Assembly (NCBI GenBank): GCA_016617855.1
Contig: JAECUM010003317.1
Location: forward strand, 1-64,000
Source of the DNA: Megalonaias nervosa
Taxonomy: Eukaryota > Mollusca > Bivalvia > Unionida > Unionidae
DNA: 64,000 bases
Direction of reading: 5' to 3'
The notes under the pieces: model-generated
Told to the model about the DNA's origin: nothing
The model's database searches: none
Seen by the model: the letters and a program-made list of their open reading frames with translations, nothing else
Program-made: the position numbers and the translations under genes
In this document: piece after piece, positions 37,154 through 46,465 of the stretch
Layout: each line of letters opens with the position of its first letter
Numbering within the stretch: the first letter of the stretch is position 1

Positions 37154-37158
37154 AGCAT
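34154..37158 (-). pseudogene. Protein-primed DNA polymerase B, left copy (N-truncated, frameshifted)
   Basis: The order from 37,158 downwards matches the right copy: INVISEDNK region, exonuclease motif I YDFES, the Cys/His endonuclease-like insert (CHIC...HDHCHLTG), exonuclease motif II HNFRGYDS, motif III around LLDD, palm motif A LDKNALYSWA, motif B MNNSVFGKT, motif C FTDTDSL. It lacks the ~285-residue N-terminal region of the right copy, because the arm ends just upstream of CINVIS at the central hairpin. Reading is broken near 35,812, 35,195 and 34,515, each by a one-base difference from the right copy. These breaks give the four separate frames 35,803-37,158, 35,180-35,689, 34,492-35,268 and 34,154-34,492. 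The residue changes against the right copy are few and mostly conservative. Confidence 0.9.
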
Positions 37159-37289
37159 AAATAATGTTGAAGGAAAATATCTACGGCCTTTTTATAATTG
37201 CTTGTATTTCCTCGAGTAATTACCAAAGGTCGGGTATTACAATTATAAAAAGGCCGTAGATATTTTCCTTCAACATAAATTATTTATGC
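37155..37289. repeat. Central hairpin at the arm/centre junction
   Basis: Inverted arms 37,155-37,200 and 37,240-37,289 match almost perfectly over 46 bp (one 4-bp difference), with a 39-bp loop. The stem contains aaaaaggccgtaga. This shares the core AAAAGGCCG with the element tips, so the hairpin may be a relic of former termini brought together. It also lies between two diverging genes and could hold promoters or a terminator. Confidence 0.85.
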
Positions 37290-37327
37290 TTTTTTTATTT
37301 TATTTTTTTTTTATTTGATTAATATAA

Positions 37328-37873
37328 ATGCCAAAGACAGTTATTATCAGTGATGTTGATAAACAGAATATCGCCAACCTTAGAAATAGACAACCTGCTC
37401 ATCAAATTGCTAAACAGTACCGGATAGGTACTGCAAGAGTCTATGATATTTGGAAAAGATTAAATGTGTCCAATAATAATTCTGTGTCCAATTTAATGCT
37501 TAGTGATGTTGATGATGTTGAGGAAACCTCTGATGATCAAATAGAGCCTTGCGGGCCCCTTATCAACATTGACGATCAAAAAGTAATTGCCGAGCAGCAA
37601 AGTAAAATAAATTATCTTGAAGAAATAAATGTCGATCATAAAAATAAAATAAATAATCTTGAAGAAATAATTGCCGATCAGAAAAATAAAATAAATAATC
37701 ATGATCAAATTGTAGTTGATTATAAAAATAAAATTGATGAGCAAAGAAAATTAATTAAAAAAAACCCCCTGAAATGTGAGCAAAAGATAAATAAGGATAG
37801 AATTTCTGATCTGACCGCAATAAATCACCATTTGACAATGGCAGCAGCACAATATGATATGCAAAAGAAGTAG
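37328..37873 (+). CDS. HTH / coiled-coil protein of the PolB element
   Basis: 181 codons starting at ATG after an A/T-rich leader. Residues 1-45 (DVDKQNIANLRN, HQIAKQYRIGTARVYDIWKR) fit a resolvase/Psq-like helix-turn-helix. The rest is charged and holds four imperfect ~14-residue repeats of the type KINNLEEIIADQKN, predicted to form a coiled coil. The gene is intact. A DNA-binding regulator or a terminus-binding protein of the element is plausible, but the function is unknown. It runs away from the hairpin, opposite to the left polymerase copy. Confidence 0.7.
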   Translation: MPKTVIISDVDKQNIANLRNRQPAHQIAKQYRIGTARVYDIWKRLNVSNNNSVSNLMLSDVDDVEETSDDQIEPCGPLINIDDQKVIAEQQSKINYLEEINVDHKNKINNLEEIIADQKNKINNHDQIVVDYKNKIDEQRKLIKKNPLKCEQKINKDRISDLTAINHHLTMAAAQYDMQKK

Positions 37874-37895
37874 AGTCGCTCTGCAAATTAATTAT

Positions 37896-38348
37896 TTATT
37901 TACGTGGTCTTCCTCGCAATCTTCCACCAGTAATTGTTTCTGCAGTAGTTGTTTCTGTAGTAGTTGTTTTCCTAATTCCATTAGGCGAGTTGCACAACAA
38001 TAAATCATCTACGATCTTCTTGGCCTTTATTTCTTCTTCAAACATAGGACGACCAAGAACAGTCTCTATTTCTGTGATGGACTTGCAAAGAAGATTGAAT
38101 CTTAAATCGAATATTTCTGAAAACTCGTCGATGATCTTGATTAATGAAAGTTCTGTTAAGTCAGTAACTTTACCGATAATCGGAATAATTTTATTATTAA
38201 CGATTTTAAACGTCAACTGAGAGTCAGGTGGTGGCATAAAATATTTATCGCCATTTAGCCCTTGAATCAAAGCATCGTGGAAATAATTATCCGGTCCAGT
38301 ATGATTGTTTAGTAAATTTAATGCTATTAGATCATTTACTGACACCAT
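37896..38348 (-). CDS. AT-hook protein of the PolB element
   Basis: 150 codons, ATG start, intact. The body (FKIVNNKIIPIIGKVTDL...) has no domain I recognise. It is followed by a Thr-rich linker (TTTTETTTAETIT) and ends in GGRLRGRPRK, an AT-hook that binds the minor groove of AT-rich DNA. It is convergent with the HTH gene, with 22 bp between the stop codons. It is probably a DNA-binding or packaging-type accessory protein, but this is inference. Confidence 0.7.
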   Translation of the reverse strand: MVSVNDLIALNLLNNHTGPDNYFHDALIQGLNGDKYFMPPPDSQLTFKIVNNKIIPIIGKVTDLTELSLIKIIDEFSEIFDLRFNLLCKSITEIETVLGRPMFEEEIKAKKIVDDLLLCNSPNGIRKTTTTETTTAETITGGRLRGRPRK

Positions 38349-38491
38349 TATATTATTATTGTTTTGATTAAATTAAATAATCCACAACAGAAAAAATAAA
38401 TATTTTTATGAACGACTGAACCTAAAAAACTCCAGATTCGACCTTGACAGATTATCAGAATTATTATTATTAATATTATTTTTCTAAATAA

Positions 38492-38725
38492 TTAGTTTAT
38501 TTTCCTGCTAGGTAATTTTCTTTGCAGTCGATCTCTAACTTTATTTCTTCGAGTTTTTACCAAATCTTCTAGTGATCGTCTTGAACAACCATCATTTACC
38601 TGCTCTCGTACATAAATATGATTAAGTCCGTTTTTCATAACTATCGAGCTGTTGTTATCTTGGGCTATTTTTAGTGCGGCATTAAAATGTGGATCTCCTG
38701 GAAATAATATTATTTTGCCCTTCAT
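38492..38725 (-). CDS. Small basic protein of the PolB element
   Basis: 77 codons, ATG start, intact. Sequence begins MKGKIILFPGDPHFNAALKI, and the second half is rich in Arg/Lys (RRSLEDLVKTRRNKVRDRLQ). No known family recognised. It is one of a row of three minus-strand genes with short gaps, which suggests shared expression. Confidence 0.55.
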   Translation of the reverse strand: MKGKIILFPGDPHFNAALKIAQDNNSSIVMKNGLNHIYVREQVNDGCSRRSLEDLVKTRRNKVRDRLQRKLPSRKIN

Positions 38726-38756
38726 ATTATTAATATTATATTTCTAATTATTTATT

Positions 38757-38905
38757 TTATTTTGTCTGTTTGATATATTTTGAATAACAATTAATGCAGA
38801 TGATCTTCTCCAGACATTTTATTTTGTTTTGCAAATCTCGTAGTTGTTTTCTTGAATCTAAGTACTTCTTCATAATATTGATGTAATCGTCTTCAGATTT
38901 ATCCA
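38757..38905 (-). CDS. 49-residue coiled-coil/Cys protein of the PolB element
   Basis: The best start is ATG at 38,905 (MDKSEDDYINIMKKYLDSRK). A longer frame to 38,945 needs a GTG. A helical segment with heptad-like Leu/Ile (LRDLQNKIKCLEKIICINC) is followed by a basic end. It is small, but lies in a compact array with no overlap with a better frame. Confidence 0.45.
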
Positions 38906-38934
38906 TAATAGGTATGATCAACAGTAATTCAAAT

Positions 38935-39237
38935 TTATATGACACACAGAAAATCCTCGATGGTAGGTGGTTCTTGTTTTTTTATTTTACGTTCTGGTGA
39001 TCTCGTAATATAATAATGCAGGATTGCACGATAATTAACACCACCACACTTTTTCCATAAGTCTGATTTACCTCGCATTCCAACACCACAGCTCAGACAC
39101 GGTTTTGGACATTTTATTCCGCTTTGAAGTCGTTGTTTGTGTAGCCCGCAGAATTCTCCATAGCACCGCTTATTGCATAAATCCGATGATCCTTGAGGTA
39201 GATATTTACAATAATTCTGTCCTCGTTGGAACGGCAT
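38935..39237 (-). CDS. Cys-rich protein of the PolB element
   Basis: 100 codons from ATG at 39,237. Cysteines and histidine are spaced as in a zinc-binding module: CKYLPQ...LCNKRCYGEFCGLH...KCPKPCLSCGVG...KKCGG. No exact family is recognised. A structural zinc-finger role, perhaps in DNA or protein binding, is an inference. It starts ~100 bp from the right polymerase gene and diverges from it, so the intervening TA-rich gap may be a shared promoter. Confidence 0.6.
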   Translation of the reverse strand: MPFQRGQNYCKYLPQGSSDLCNKRCYGEFCGLHKQRLQSGIKCPKPCLSCGVGMRGKSDLWKKCGGVNYRAILHYYITRSPERKIKKQEPPTIEDFLCVI

Positions 39238-39336
39238 TATTATATATTTAGTGATTAATTTATGTTTAAATGATATTAATATTTTAAGCAAATAATTTAA
39301 ATTAGATTAATTTTATCTAAAATAATATATATAGAC
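39238..39336. promoter_or_regulatory. Divergent intergenic gap with TATA-like sequence
   Basis: 99 bp between the Cys-rich gene (minus) and the polymerase (plus). It is very AT-rich and contains aataatatatatagac just before the polymerase ATG. A bidirectional promoter is inferred from position only. Confidence 0.35.
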
Positions 39337-42300
39337 ATGCAACGAACGTATTTTACTCGTTCACAAACAGCTAAGAAGCTGATGAGGGACTATGAAAGTC
39401 TCTCTGGAAGATCTGTTGGATATCCAAAGTCCAATTATGAACTAGAGAGACTAAAAAACGAAGTTGAACGATTAAGACATGAAAAGGAAATAGAGAGTCA
39501 AAAAATATTATTGCCCTTAGTGCATGAAGAGCTAAAGTTACATAAGGGTCTTGGTAAACCAACTAAGAAAACTCGTAATACTGAAGCAAGACGATTAATG
39601 GACGAGTATAAATCATTAACGGGTAAGACAGTAAAATATCCAAAATCTAATGCTGATCTGGAACAGCTGCAGAATGTTATTAAGAAAATCTATGAGGATA
39701 GATCAAAGTTAACTGTAGAAGTTACACAATCATCGTTTGATGGTTTTAATAAAACGTATAAAATCCGCATTAATGATCGATCAAGACCATTAAATGAAAT
39801 ACTCAATGATGTCGTTAAATTTATCCAGCACGAGGATGGTACTGTTAAAATCATTGTTAGAGTCCACGCACTTTTGAAACGTCCAGTAAACGAAGAACTA
39901 TCAGACCCATATCTTGAATCAAAGCCATTTAAAATATTTAAGAACGCTGATGCAGAAGATGTTGCTACTGGTATAATGGAGAATCTTAAAGAAAAAGAAC
40001 AAGAGCAAAATTATTTATTACGAGCAGATGAGCCTGACTATGATATCGACGATCTTGATGAATTTACTGAAAGAGGATCGGGTTGGGTATTTAATGGCAT
40101 TATTGATTTACTTATCGACGTTCATAAATTTAATCCTCTTCGTGATGGGAAATTCGTTGAATTACCTGATAAAATCAAGAAGACTCATTGTTGTATTAAT
40201 GTTATCAGTGAAGACAATAAATGTGTTATGTGGAGTATTTTAGCCGCATTATTTCCTGCAGCTGACCACACCAATCGAGTTAGTAATTATCAACAATATG
40301 TTAGCCGATTGAATTTAACTGGTATTAGCTTTCCAACACCGATGAATCAAATAGGTAAAATAGAAAATCAAAACCGTGAATTAATTCCTGATGGTATTAA
40401 TGTTTATGGAGTTGATGAGAACAAAAAATTATTTCCTTTACGTATATCTCCGCTAGCTGGTCCTAGAACAATTAATTTACTTCGGTATAAGAAGCATATA
40501 TCTTGGATAAAGAATTTTAGCGGATTAGTTAAAAATCAATATAATAGTCATCAGCATAAAGTTCATTTCTGCTATAAATGTTTACATGGATTTTCAAAAC
40601 AAGAATTACTACAAGATCATCTAAAATATTGATTGTGTTTATAATCAAAAAACAACTTTACCGAAGGAGTCTGATAAAATATTACGCTTTACGAATTATA
40701 AAAAGAAATTTATAATTCCATTTTCAATCACATATGATTTTGAGTCAATATTACAACCAATCAATGATATTAATACAGCAGGATCTAGATTAACAATACA
40801 TGTAAATGAACATGTTCCTGTTGCAGTTGCATATAAAGTTAGTTGTATAATAGATCCATCACTATCAGAGCCGGTTAGGATATATCGTCGTAGAAGTATA
40901 AATGATATAGACCCTGCAGTTTGGTTGTTGAAAAATTTGTTTATGGAAGCTGCTAAAATCAATAATAAACTTAGTAAAGTAACTCCCATGATTCCATTAA
41001 CGTTAGAACAGCAGAATGATCATAATACAGCTTCTATTTGTCATATTTGTAAAAAAGAATTTGATAATGCCGCTCCAACTGGTAGTGTTGGTGAAAGAGT
41101 CCATGACCACTGTCACCTTACTGGACAGTATCGTGGTGCAGCTCATAAACACTGCAACTTGAAATTCCACGCACTAAAATTCGTTCCGTGTATCGCCCAC
41201 AACTTCAGAGGTTATGATAGCCATTTTATTGTAAGGGCGTTGGGTCATCCTGATGTTGTACAGTTATGTAATAACCAAAAGATTGATTGTATCCCCAATA
41301 ATGCAGAAAAAATTATGTCGTTGACAGTTGGATCTTTAAGATTTATTGATAGTATGCAATTTATGTCGTCGTCGTTAGATGCTCTTGCTAAAAACTGTAG
41401 TGAGTTTCCGTCACTTACAGAGTATTTTGACGATAAAGTTAAGATTATGAAAGAGAAAGGTATATTTCCATATGAGTATCTAGACAGCTTTGCTAAGCTT
41501 AATGAAACAGCATTACCGAATAAGGATAGGTTTTATTCGTCGTTGAACAACGAAAATATATCCGATAAGGATGATAATCACGCCCATGAGGTTTGGAATA
41601 AGTTTAGTTGTCAGACTATTGGAGATTATTTGGATATCTACCTTATTCAGGACGTTTTATTGTTAGATGACATTTTTAGAAGTTTCCGCTTAACCAGTAT
41701 TAATAAATATAAACTAGACCCTGGTTGGTACTTTTCCTCGCCAGGACTATCGTGGGACGCGATGTATAAATTAACTAAAGCCAAGACGGAATTAATCACA
41801 GATGGCAATATTGATATGCACAATTTTATCATCAAATCGATCAGAGGTGGTATTAGCGTGATTAGTAAAAAGCACGCTTTGGCTAATAATAAATACTTAA
41901 CTAAATATGATTCTGAGAAACCTTCATGTTATATTATTTATTTGGACAAGAACGCTCTGTACTCCTGGGCGATGTGTCAGGCTATGCCAGTTAGGTGTAT
42001 TGGTTGGGTTACTGCAGAAAGATTTCTCGAATACACGAATAATTTAACTGTGGACTTGACTAATTCTATGTTTTCGTTTTATGTTGAGGTTGATGTTGAT
42101 TATCCTGAAGAGCTCCATGATTTACATAACGACTATCCGTTTCTACCAGAAAAAATGATTATATCCGACTCACTTTTATCTTCTGCGCAATTGCAAAATC
42201 GCGTTGGAAAACCGTGTATAATCGAGAAGCTAGTACCGAACTTGCTGAATAAACGCAATTATGTTACTCATTATAGGAATCTTAAGCAGGCAGTTGAACA

Positions 42301-43195
42301 CGGGTTAAGAATAACTAAAATCCACCGTGTACTTATGATCGAACAGTCTTTCTGGATGGCTGATTATATTAAATTTAATAACGACATGAGAACAAAAGCA
42401 ACTACAAATTTTGAAAAAGACTTTTTTAAACTGATGAACAACTCCGTATTTGGCAAGACCATGGAGAATATCTTTAACCGAGTCGACATTGAAATAGTAA
42501 ATTCACAAAAACGGTGTAGTAAATTAGTTGCTTCGGAGAGATTTGCAGGTATTATACCTATTTGCAAAGACGTTGTTATGGTCAAAAAGCATAAATCTAA
42601 TCTGGTATTAAATAAGCCTATTTTCATTGGTGCTACAGTACTGGAGACATCGAAGTGGCTCATGTATGATTTCCATTATAATTTTACCAAAAAAGTCTGG
42701 CCTAATTCAAATTTATTATTTACAGATACTGATTCTTTGGTTTATGAAATATTTGCCGAAGATGTTTATCAGGATATTTTTGATAATAAGGATGAATTCG
42801 ACTTATCCGATGTACCTGGTAAAAATAAATTCCATGACCCTACTAACAAAAATGTAATGGGGAAGATGAAAGACGAGTTTTGCTTTAAACCAGTAGCGGA
42901 GTTTATCGGGTTAAGGAGTAAAATGTATGCAGTTCGTGTAGACGATGGCAAGGAGTCTAAAAAAGCTAAAGGAGTAAAGAAATGTATTGTAAAGACAAAT
43001 ATAACGTTTGGTGATTATAAGGATGTTTTATTTAATAATAAGAAGCACTCTGCTGAGATGGTCTCATTCCGATCATATAAACACCAAATAAATACCGATC
43101 AGGTTACCAAACAGGGTCTAACTAATTTTGACGACAAAAGATGGTGTCAGGATGGTGTTAACACGTTAGCGTTAGGTCATTATAAAACGAAGTAA
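39337..43195 (+). pseudogene. Protein-primed DNA polymerase B, right copy (one frameshift)
   Basis: This is the fuller copy. An N-terminal frame (39,337-40,632) starts MQRTYFTRSQTAKKL and has two ~40-residue repeats ending in V-x-YPKSN-x-x-LE/EL. Then come a linker domain and the INVISEDNKCVMWSILAALF region. A 4-bp tandem duplication (attg) near 40,628-40,634 puts a TGA in frame. The downstream frame runs to 43,195. It shows exonuclease I YDFES (~40,734), the CHIC...HDHCHLTGQYRG endonuclease-VII-like insert (~41,039-41,140), exo II HNFRGYDS (~41,200), exo III YLIQDVLLLDD (~41,640), motif A YLDKNALYSW (~41,940), motif B KLMNNSVFGKT (~42,430) and DTDS motif C (~42,724). All catalytic aspartates I can place are present. 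The frameshift separates the N-terminal region from the exonuclease/polymerase part. Confidence 0.92.
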
Positions 43196-43523
43196 ACCAC
43201 AAACATATAAAATATTGGACTATTATTTTTGTTTTCAGATAATATCGATTTATATAGTAGTATAAGAAAAGGCCGCTAGAACCTTATTGACATATTTCGA
43301 TCTGGAGTATGAGTCTTTAGATCGTTTTATGTTATTTAAAAAAATTTGCTTTAGTTATGGAAATAAAAACGTAAGATTTTGCTTGGAATGGCAGATTTTC
43401 TTACATAGTGGGTCAAAAAAGAGCTAAGAAGGAAGCTTTAAAACGGCAAAATAAGGCTTAAAAAAGTAAACCAGATACAAAGGGTATAGAAATGGTTTAC
43501 TAGCGGCCTTTTCTTATACTACT
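40191..43523 (-). repeat. PolB element, right inverted arm (~3.33 kb)
   Basis: Mirror of 33,821-37,153. The match starts at tgtattaatgttatcag near 40,191 and extends to the right tip. Confidence 0.9.
43256..43523. repeat. Terminal sub-unit of the right arm, bounded by two inverted tip motifs
   Basis: The tip motif agtagtataagaaaaggccg appears at 43,256 in the orientation of the left end of the element. It appears again in reverse at 43,500-43,523, framing 268 bp. This could be a second nested terminus, or a MITE-like derivative of the element. Confidence 0.75.
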
Positions 43524-43528
43524 TTTGT
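43524..43528. other. Target-site duplication, right (TTTGT)
   Basis: Direct copy of 33,816-33,820 immediately outside the right tip. Confidence 0.7.
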
Positions 43529-43543
43529 GCTTCTATTACTTTA

Positions 43544-43574
43544 ATATCATCATCATCATCATCATCATCATCAT
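43544..43574. repeat. (ATC)n microsatellite
   Basis: About ten ATC units just right of the polymerase element. Confidence 0.9.
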
Positions 43575-44045
43575 TATTGTGTTATATTTCTCTACACTTA
43601 TTCTCAGAATCTTAGTATTTGAACAATGTATGCATTTTGGTTAATTTTCTAAAGCGAGGACAATTCTTGGCGCACCACTCTATATTATCCCGACTATGTT
43701 GAAATGATTAAACAGCTAAATAAATCAATTTCTACTGTACTGTAATTTTAAACGTAAAACTTTTTAAAGAATATGAGACCTACTTTGACGATGCATTTTC
43801 TACAGAACATTTGGGGAAATATAGATTATCAATTAGCAGGACTTATTGACCCTGTTTTCTGTAAGAAATGTAGAAGCATGTCTATATAGGCCAGGCAGAC
43901 TCTTTGTATTATAAAATACAGTTCATCCTTCTAAAATTAGAGCTAGAAATGCAGGCGATGAAGTTGAAAAGCATTTTAATAAAAATAATCACTCTTTGTG
44001 TGATTAGTTTAGTGATAGGTTTTTTGAAAGTGTATGGTAAAAATC

Positions 44046-44048
<3 letters not shown>

Positions 44049-44130
<82 letters not shown>
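44049..44130. repeat. (TA)n microsatellite
   Basis: About 82 bp of AT repeat. Confidence 0.97.
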
Positions 44131-44133
<3 letters not shown>

Positions 44134-44635
44134 ACAAGACAGATTCTTATTAGTATCGTGCCCTTTCGTTGAAATTCGCTACATCAAATTTAAATTACAT
44201 TTAGAAAAAAATCAATTTGATAGCTAAATAATATGTAAATGCAAATATAAACTATTTCGCTGTTCTCCAGCTGATATTCTTATTCTATGTACAATCGTGT
44301 AACAAGTAATATGTGAAATTGTAATAAAATGTCAATAAAATTTGTCTAAACATAAAATCATTTATGTTTTACTTTTTTGCTATGCTGTCGTGCAGTAAAT
44401 GTGTTTAAAGGTGACAGTTATGGTATGCAAAGAGCTAAATAAGCATACAGACGTTTGGCGAAAAGTACACATATGAAAACAATATGGAAAAGAACGGCGC
44501 TTTGCGTTAAAAGTATTAGAAAATTTCCTTTTGGAAACCTTATATAAACATAAAGTTGTAGTAGTGAAAATTATTTACAGGGCTTACATGAGACCGACCT
44601 CAGCTTGATGCAGAAATATGGAAGATGCGTCGGGT

Positions 44636-44638
<3 letters not shown>

Positions 44639-44675
<37 letters not shown>
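44639..44675. repeat. (CT)n microsatellite
   Basis: About 37 bp of TC repeat. Confidence 0.95.
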
Positions 44676-44678
<3 letters not shown>

Positions 44679-45041
44679 GCATGTTTCATAGCATGTGTCG
44701 TTATGTTGCTTCAGAGGCAAAATTTTCCGCTGCAGTTCGAGAGTAGAAAACAGATGTTAACAATGTGGCGGTAATATGGTTAGGGATATACCTTTACATG
44801 TATGATTTCTTAATTTCAGGGACTCCCAAAGTTTGCTCTTTAAAATCAGATTAAGTCTGACGAGCAATAGCTAATAAAAATCAGGTAATTGTTAACGTTT
44901 AATATTTTTATTCTCCCTAAAATAACACTTTTCTGCAGATGTTGTTATATCTCCATCCATCTACAATAATAAACTTGTAACTAGTCCAGGTTTTGTTGTC
45001 TTGCATCTAAACATTTTCCCCAAAGTTTTGTCAGCCATTTA

Positions 45042-45042
<1 letters not shown>

Positions 45043-45072
<30 letters not shown>
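45043..45072. repeat. (CA)n microsatellite
   Basis: About 30 bp of CA repeat. Confidence 0.95.
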
Positions 45073-45075
<3 letters not shown>

Positions 45076-45918
45076 CATTCAGTCTGTTAATGTAAGAGGT
45101 TTATCATAGCATTTGTGAGAACATTTATTTAGACAATGCATGTAGGTATGCATTTTTTACCTTCGTATATATGAGGTCTTGGTGACTTAACATTTTGAAG
45201 AAATACAAATGTCAATTGTTTGTAAACAATTGTCATACTGAGTAAGTAATACTTACGCGTTTAGCTGGGACGAATTTTATTATTTCATTAGTATGGTTAG
45301 ATTTAAAAACAACTAAGAAATGAAATGAATATCGTTAAACGGTGTAGTAATCTAGTTTGGACCTATTCATTTTTGAGGACGGAGCATCAAACATATTACA
45401 TTTCCTTTTTCTAAACGTCAAATCTCATTTTTACTATTTAAAACACATCAAGCCAGGGCAGCCGCGTTAGCTCAATTGACAAGATGTCTGAAGTAGCATA
45501 AAGGGACACCTTAGGGGATAAGTGGACAGTCTTGTATTCATAAATTTATTCCTCTGAGATGAGTTGGACTAGAACTGTAACAATGTTACAAGTTGATTCT
45601 GTTTTGACGGGAGTAGGTTTCTTTCTCTGTTGTGAGTCTGATTAGAAATTGTAACAATGTTACAATTTGGTTCTGTTTTAAGTGGTTTTTAACTTAGAAG
45701 AATATTATGTCGTGGGTTTTTCAGAGACAGAGAGAGACGGGGAGGGAGAGATCGATCAGGTCTGTAAGTATTTCGAAGCCTCGAATAGCCATTTTTTCTT
45801 TTTAACAGCCCGCCTAGGTCTCTCAGTGTGTACATGACTCTCTCTAAATATTTGGATCTTTCTTCATGGAGTACATTACACTAATCAAATTCAATCTAAA
45901 GTGTATGTTGCTTTTTTG

Positions 45919-45919
<1 letters not shown>

Positions 45920-45967
<48 letters not shown>
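45920..45967. repeat. (CA)n microsatellite
   Basis: About 48 bp of AC repeat. Confidence 0.97.
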
Positions 45968-45969
<2 letters not shown>

Positions 45970-46313
45970 TCGAGGGAGCTAGAGAAAGAGGTATGGGGAT
46001 CAATAGATAAGTCACCCAGTTTTTCACTTTAACACTTATCAAACCAGGGAAACCGCGGTAACTCAGTTGGCAGAGCATCTGAAATATTAAAACGGGACAA
46101 TCTAAAGCATAAGTAGTATAGGGTGACACCTTAGGGCATACGGTGGAGTCCTGTGTTCATTATATTCATCTATGGTGAGTCTGATTAGAAATTGTAACAA
46201 TATTACAGGTTGGTTCTGTTTTGACAAGATTAGTGGTTTTCAGCAGAAACGAAAATTACGTTCTAGGTTTATATTTTTCGAAACCCTGAATGGCCCCTTT
46301 TCACAGCTAGCCT

Positions 46314-46314
<1 letters not shown>

Positions 46315-46384
<70 letters not shown>
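46315..46384. repeat. (CT)n microsatellite
   Basis: About 70 bp of CT repeat. Confidence 0.97.
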
Positions 46385-46387
<3 letters not shown>

Positions 46388-46465
46388 CTTTGGCCGTTTC
46401 TTCTTGGAGTACATTATCCTAATCGAATTAAATCTGAAGTTTATTTTGCCTTTTTTGAAACACCA

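Larger units (their letters stand above)
33821..43523. mobile_element. 9.7-kb palindromic protein-primed PolB element (Polinton/adintovirus-like)
   Basis: The boundaries are set by matching inverted tips, agtagtatNagaaaaggccg on the left and its complement on the right, and by a 5-bp duplication TTTGT. The element has two ~3.33-kb inverted arms, each with a family-B polymerase gene reading outwards. A ~3-kb centre holds a hairpin and five or so small genes. The polymerase is of the protein-primed kind found in Polintons/Mavericks, adintoviruses and bidnaviruses. An integrase, FtsK/A32-like ATPase, protease and capsid proteins, which define Polintons, were not seen. So it is either a non-autonomous derivative, a head-to-head chimera, or a different PolB element type. 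Frameshifts in both polymerase copies show it is no longer functional as it stands. Confidence 0.85.
43575..45440. other. Non-coding stretch with microsatellites
   Basis: It contains (TA)n at 44,049-44,130, (CT)n at 44,639-44,675 and (CA)n at 45,043-45,072. No exon of the P450 gene was recognised here by its expected motifs. Confidence 0.5.
45440..46465 (+). repeat. Tandem duplication (~570-bp unit) carrying a tRNA-like SINE, family C
   Basis: Two units, about 45,440-45,930 and about 46,020-46,465, share order: a tRNA-like head (ccagggcagccgcgttagctc against ccagggaaaccgcggtaactc, then gatgtctgaa/gcatctgaa), gacaccttagggNata, gattagaaattgtaacaat, ggttctgtttt, a simple repeat, and ggagtacattaNNctaat. 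The head resembles a tRNA A-box region. Each unit ends near a different microsatellite, CA at 45,920-45,967 and CT at 46,315-46,384. Confidence 0.75.

Noticed and set aside
33821..43523. Calling the element a complete Polinton/Maverick
   Set aside because: No integrase, packaging ATPase, protease or capsid gene was recognised, the target duplication is 5 bp, and there are two polymerase copies. Only the PolB type supports the relationship.
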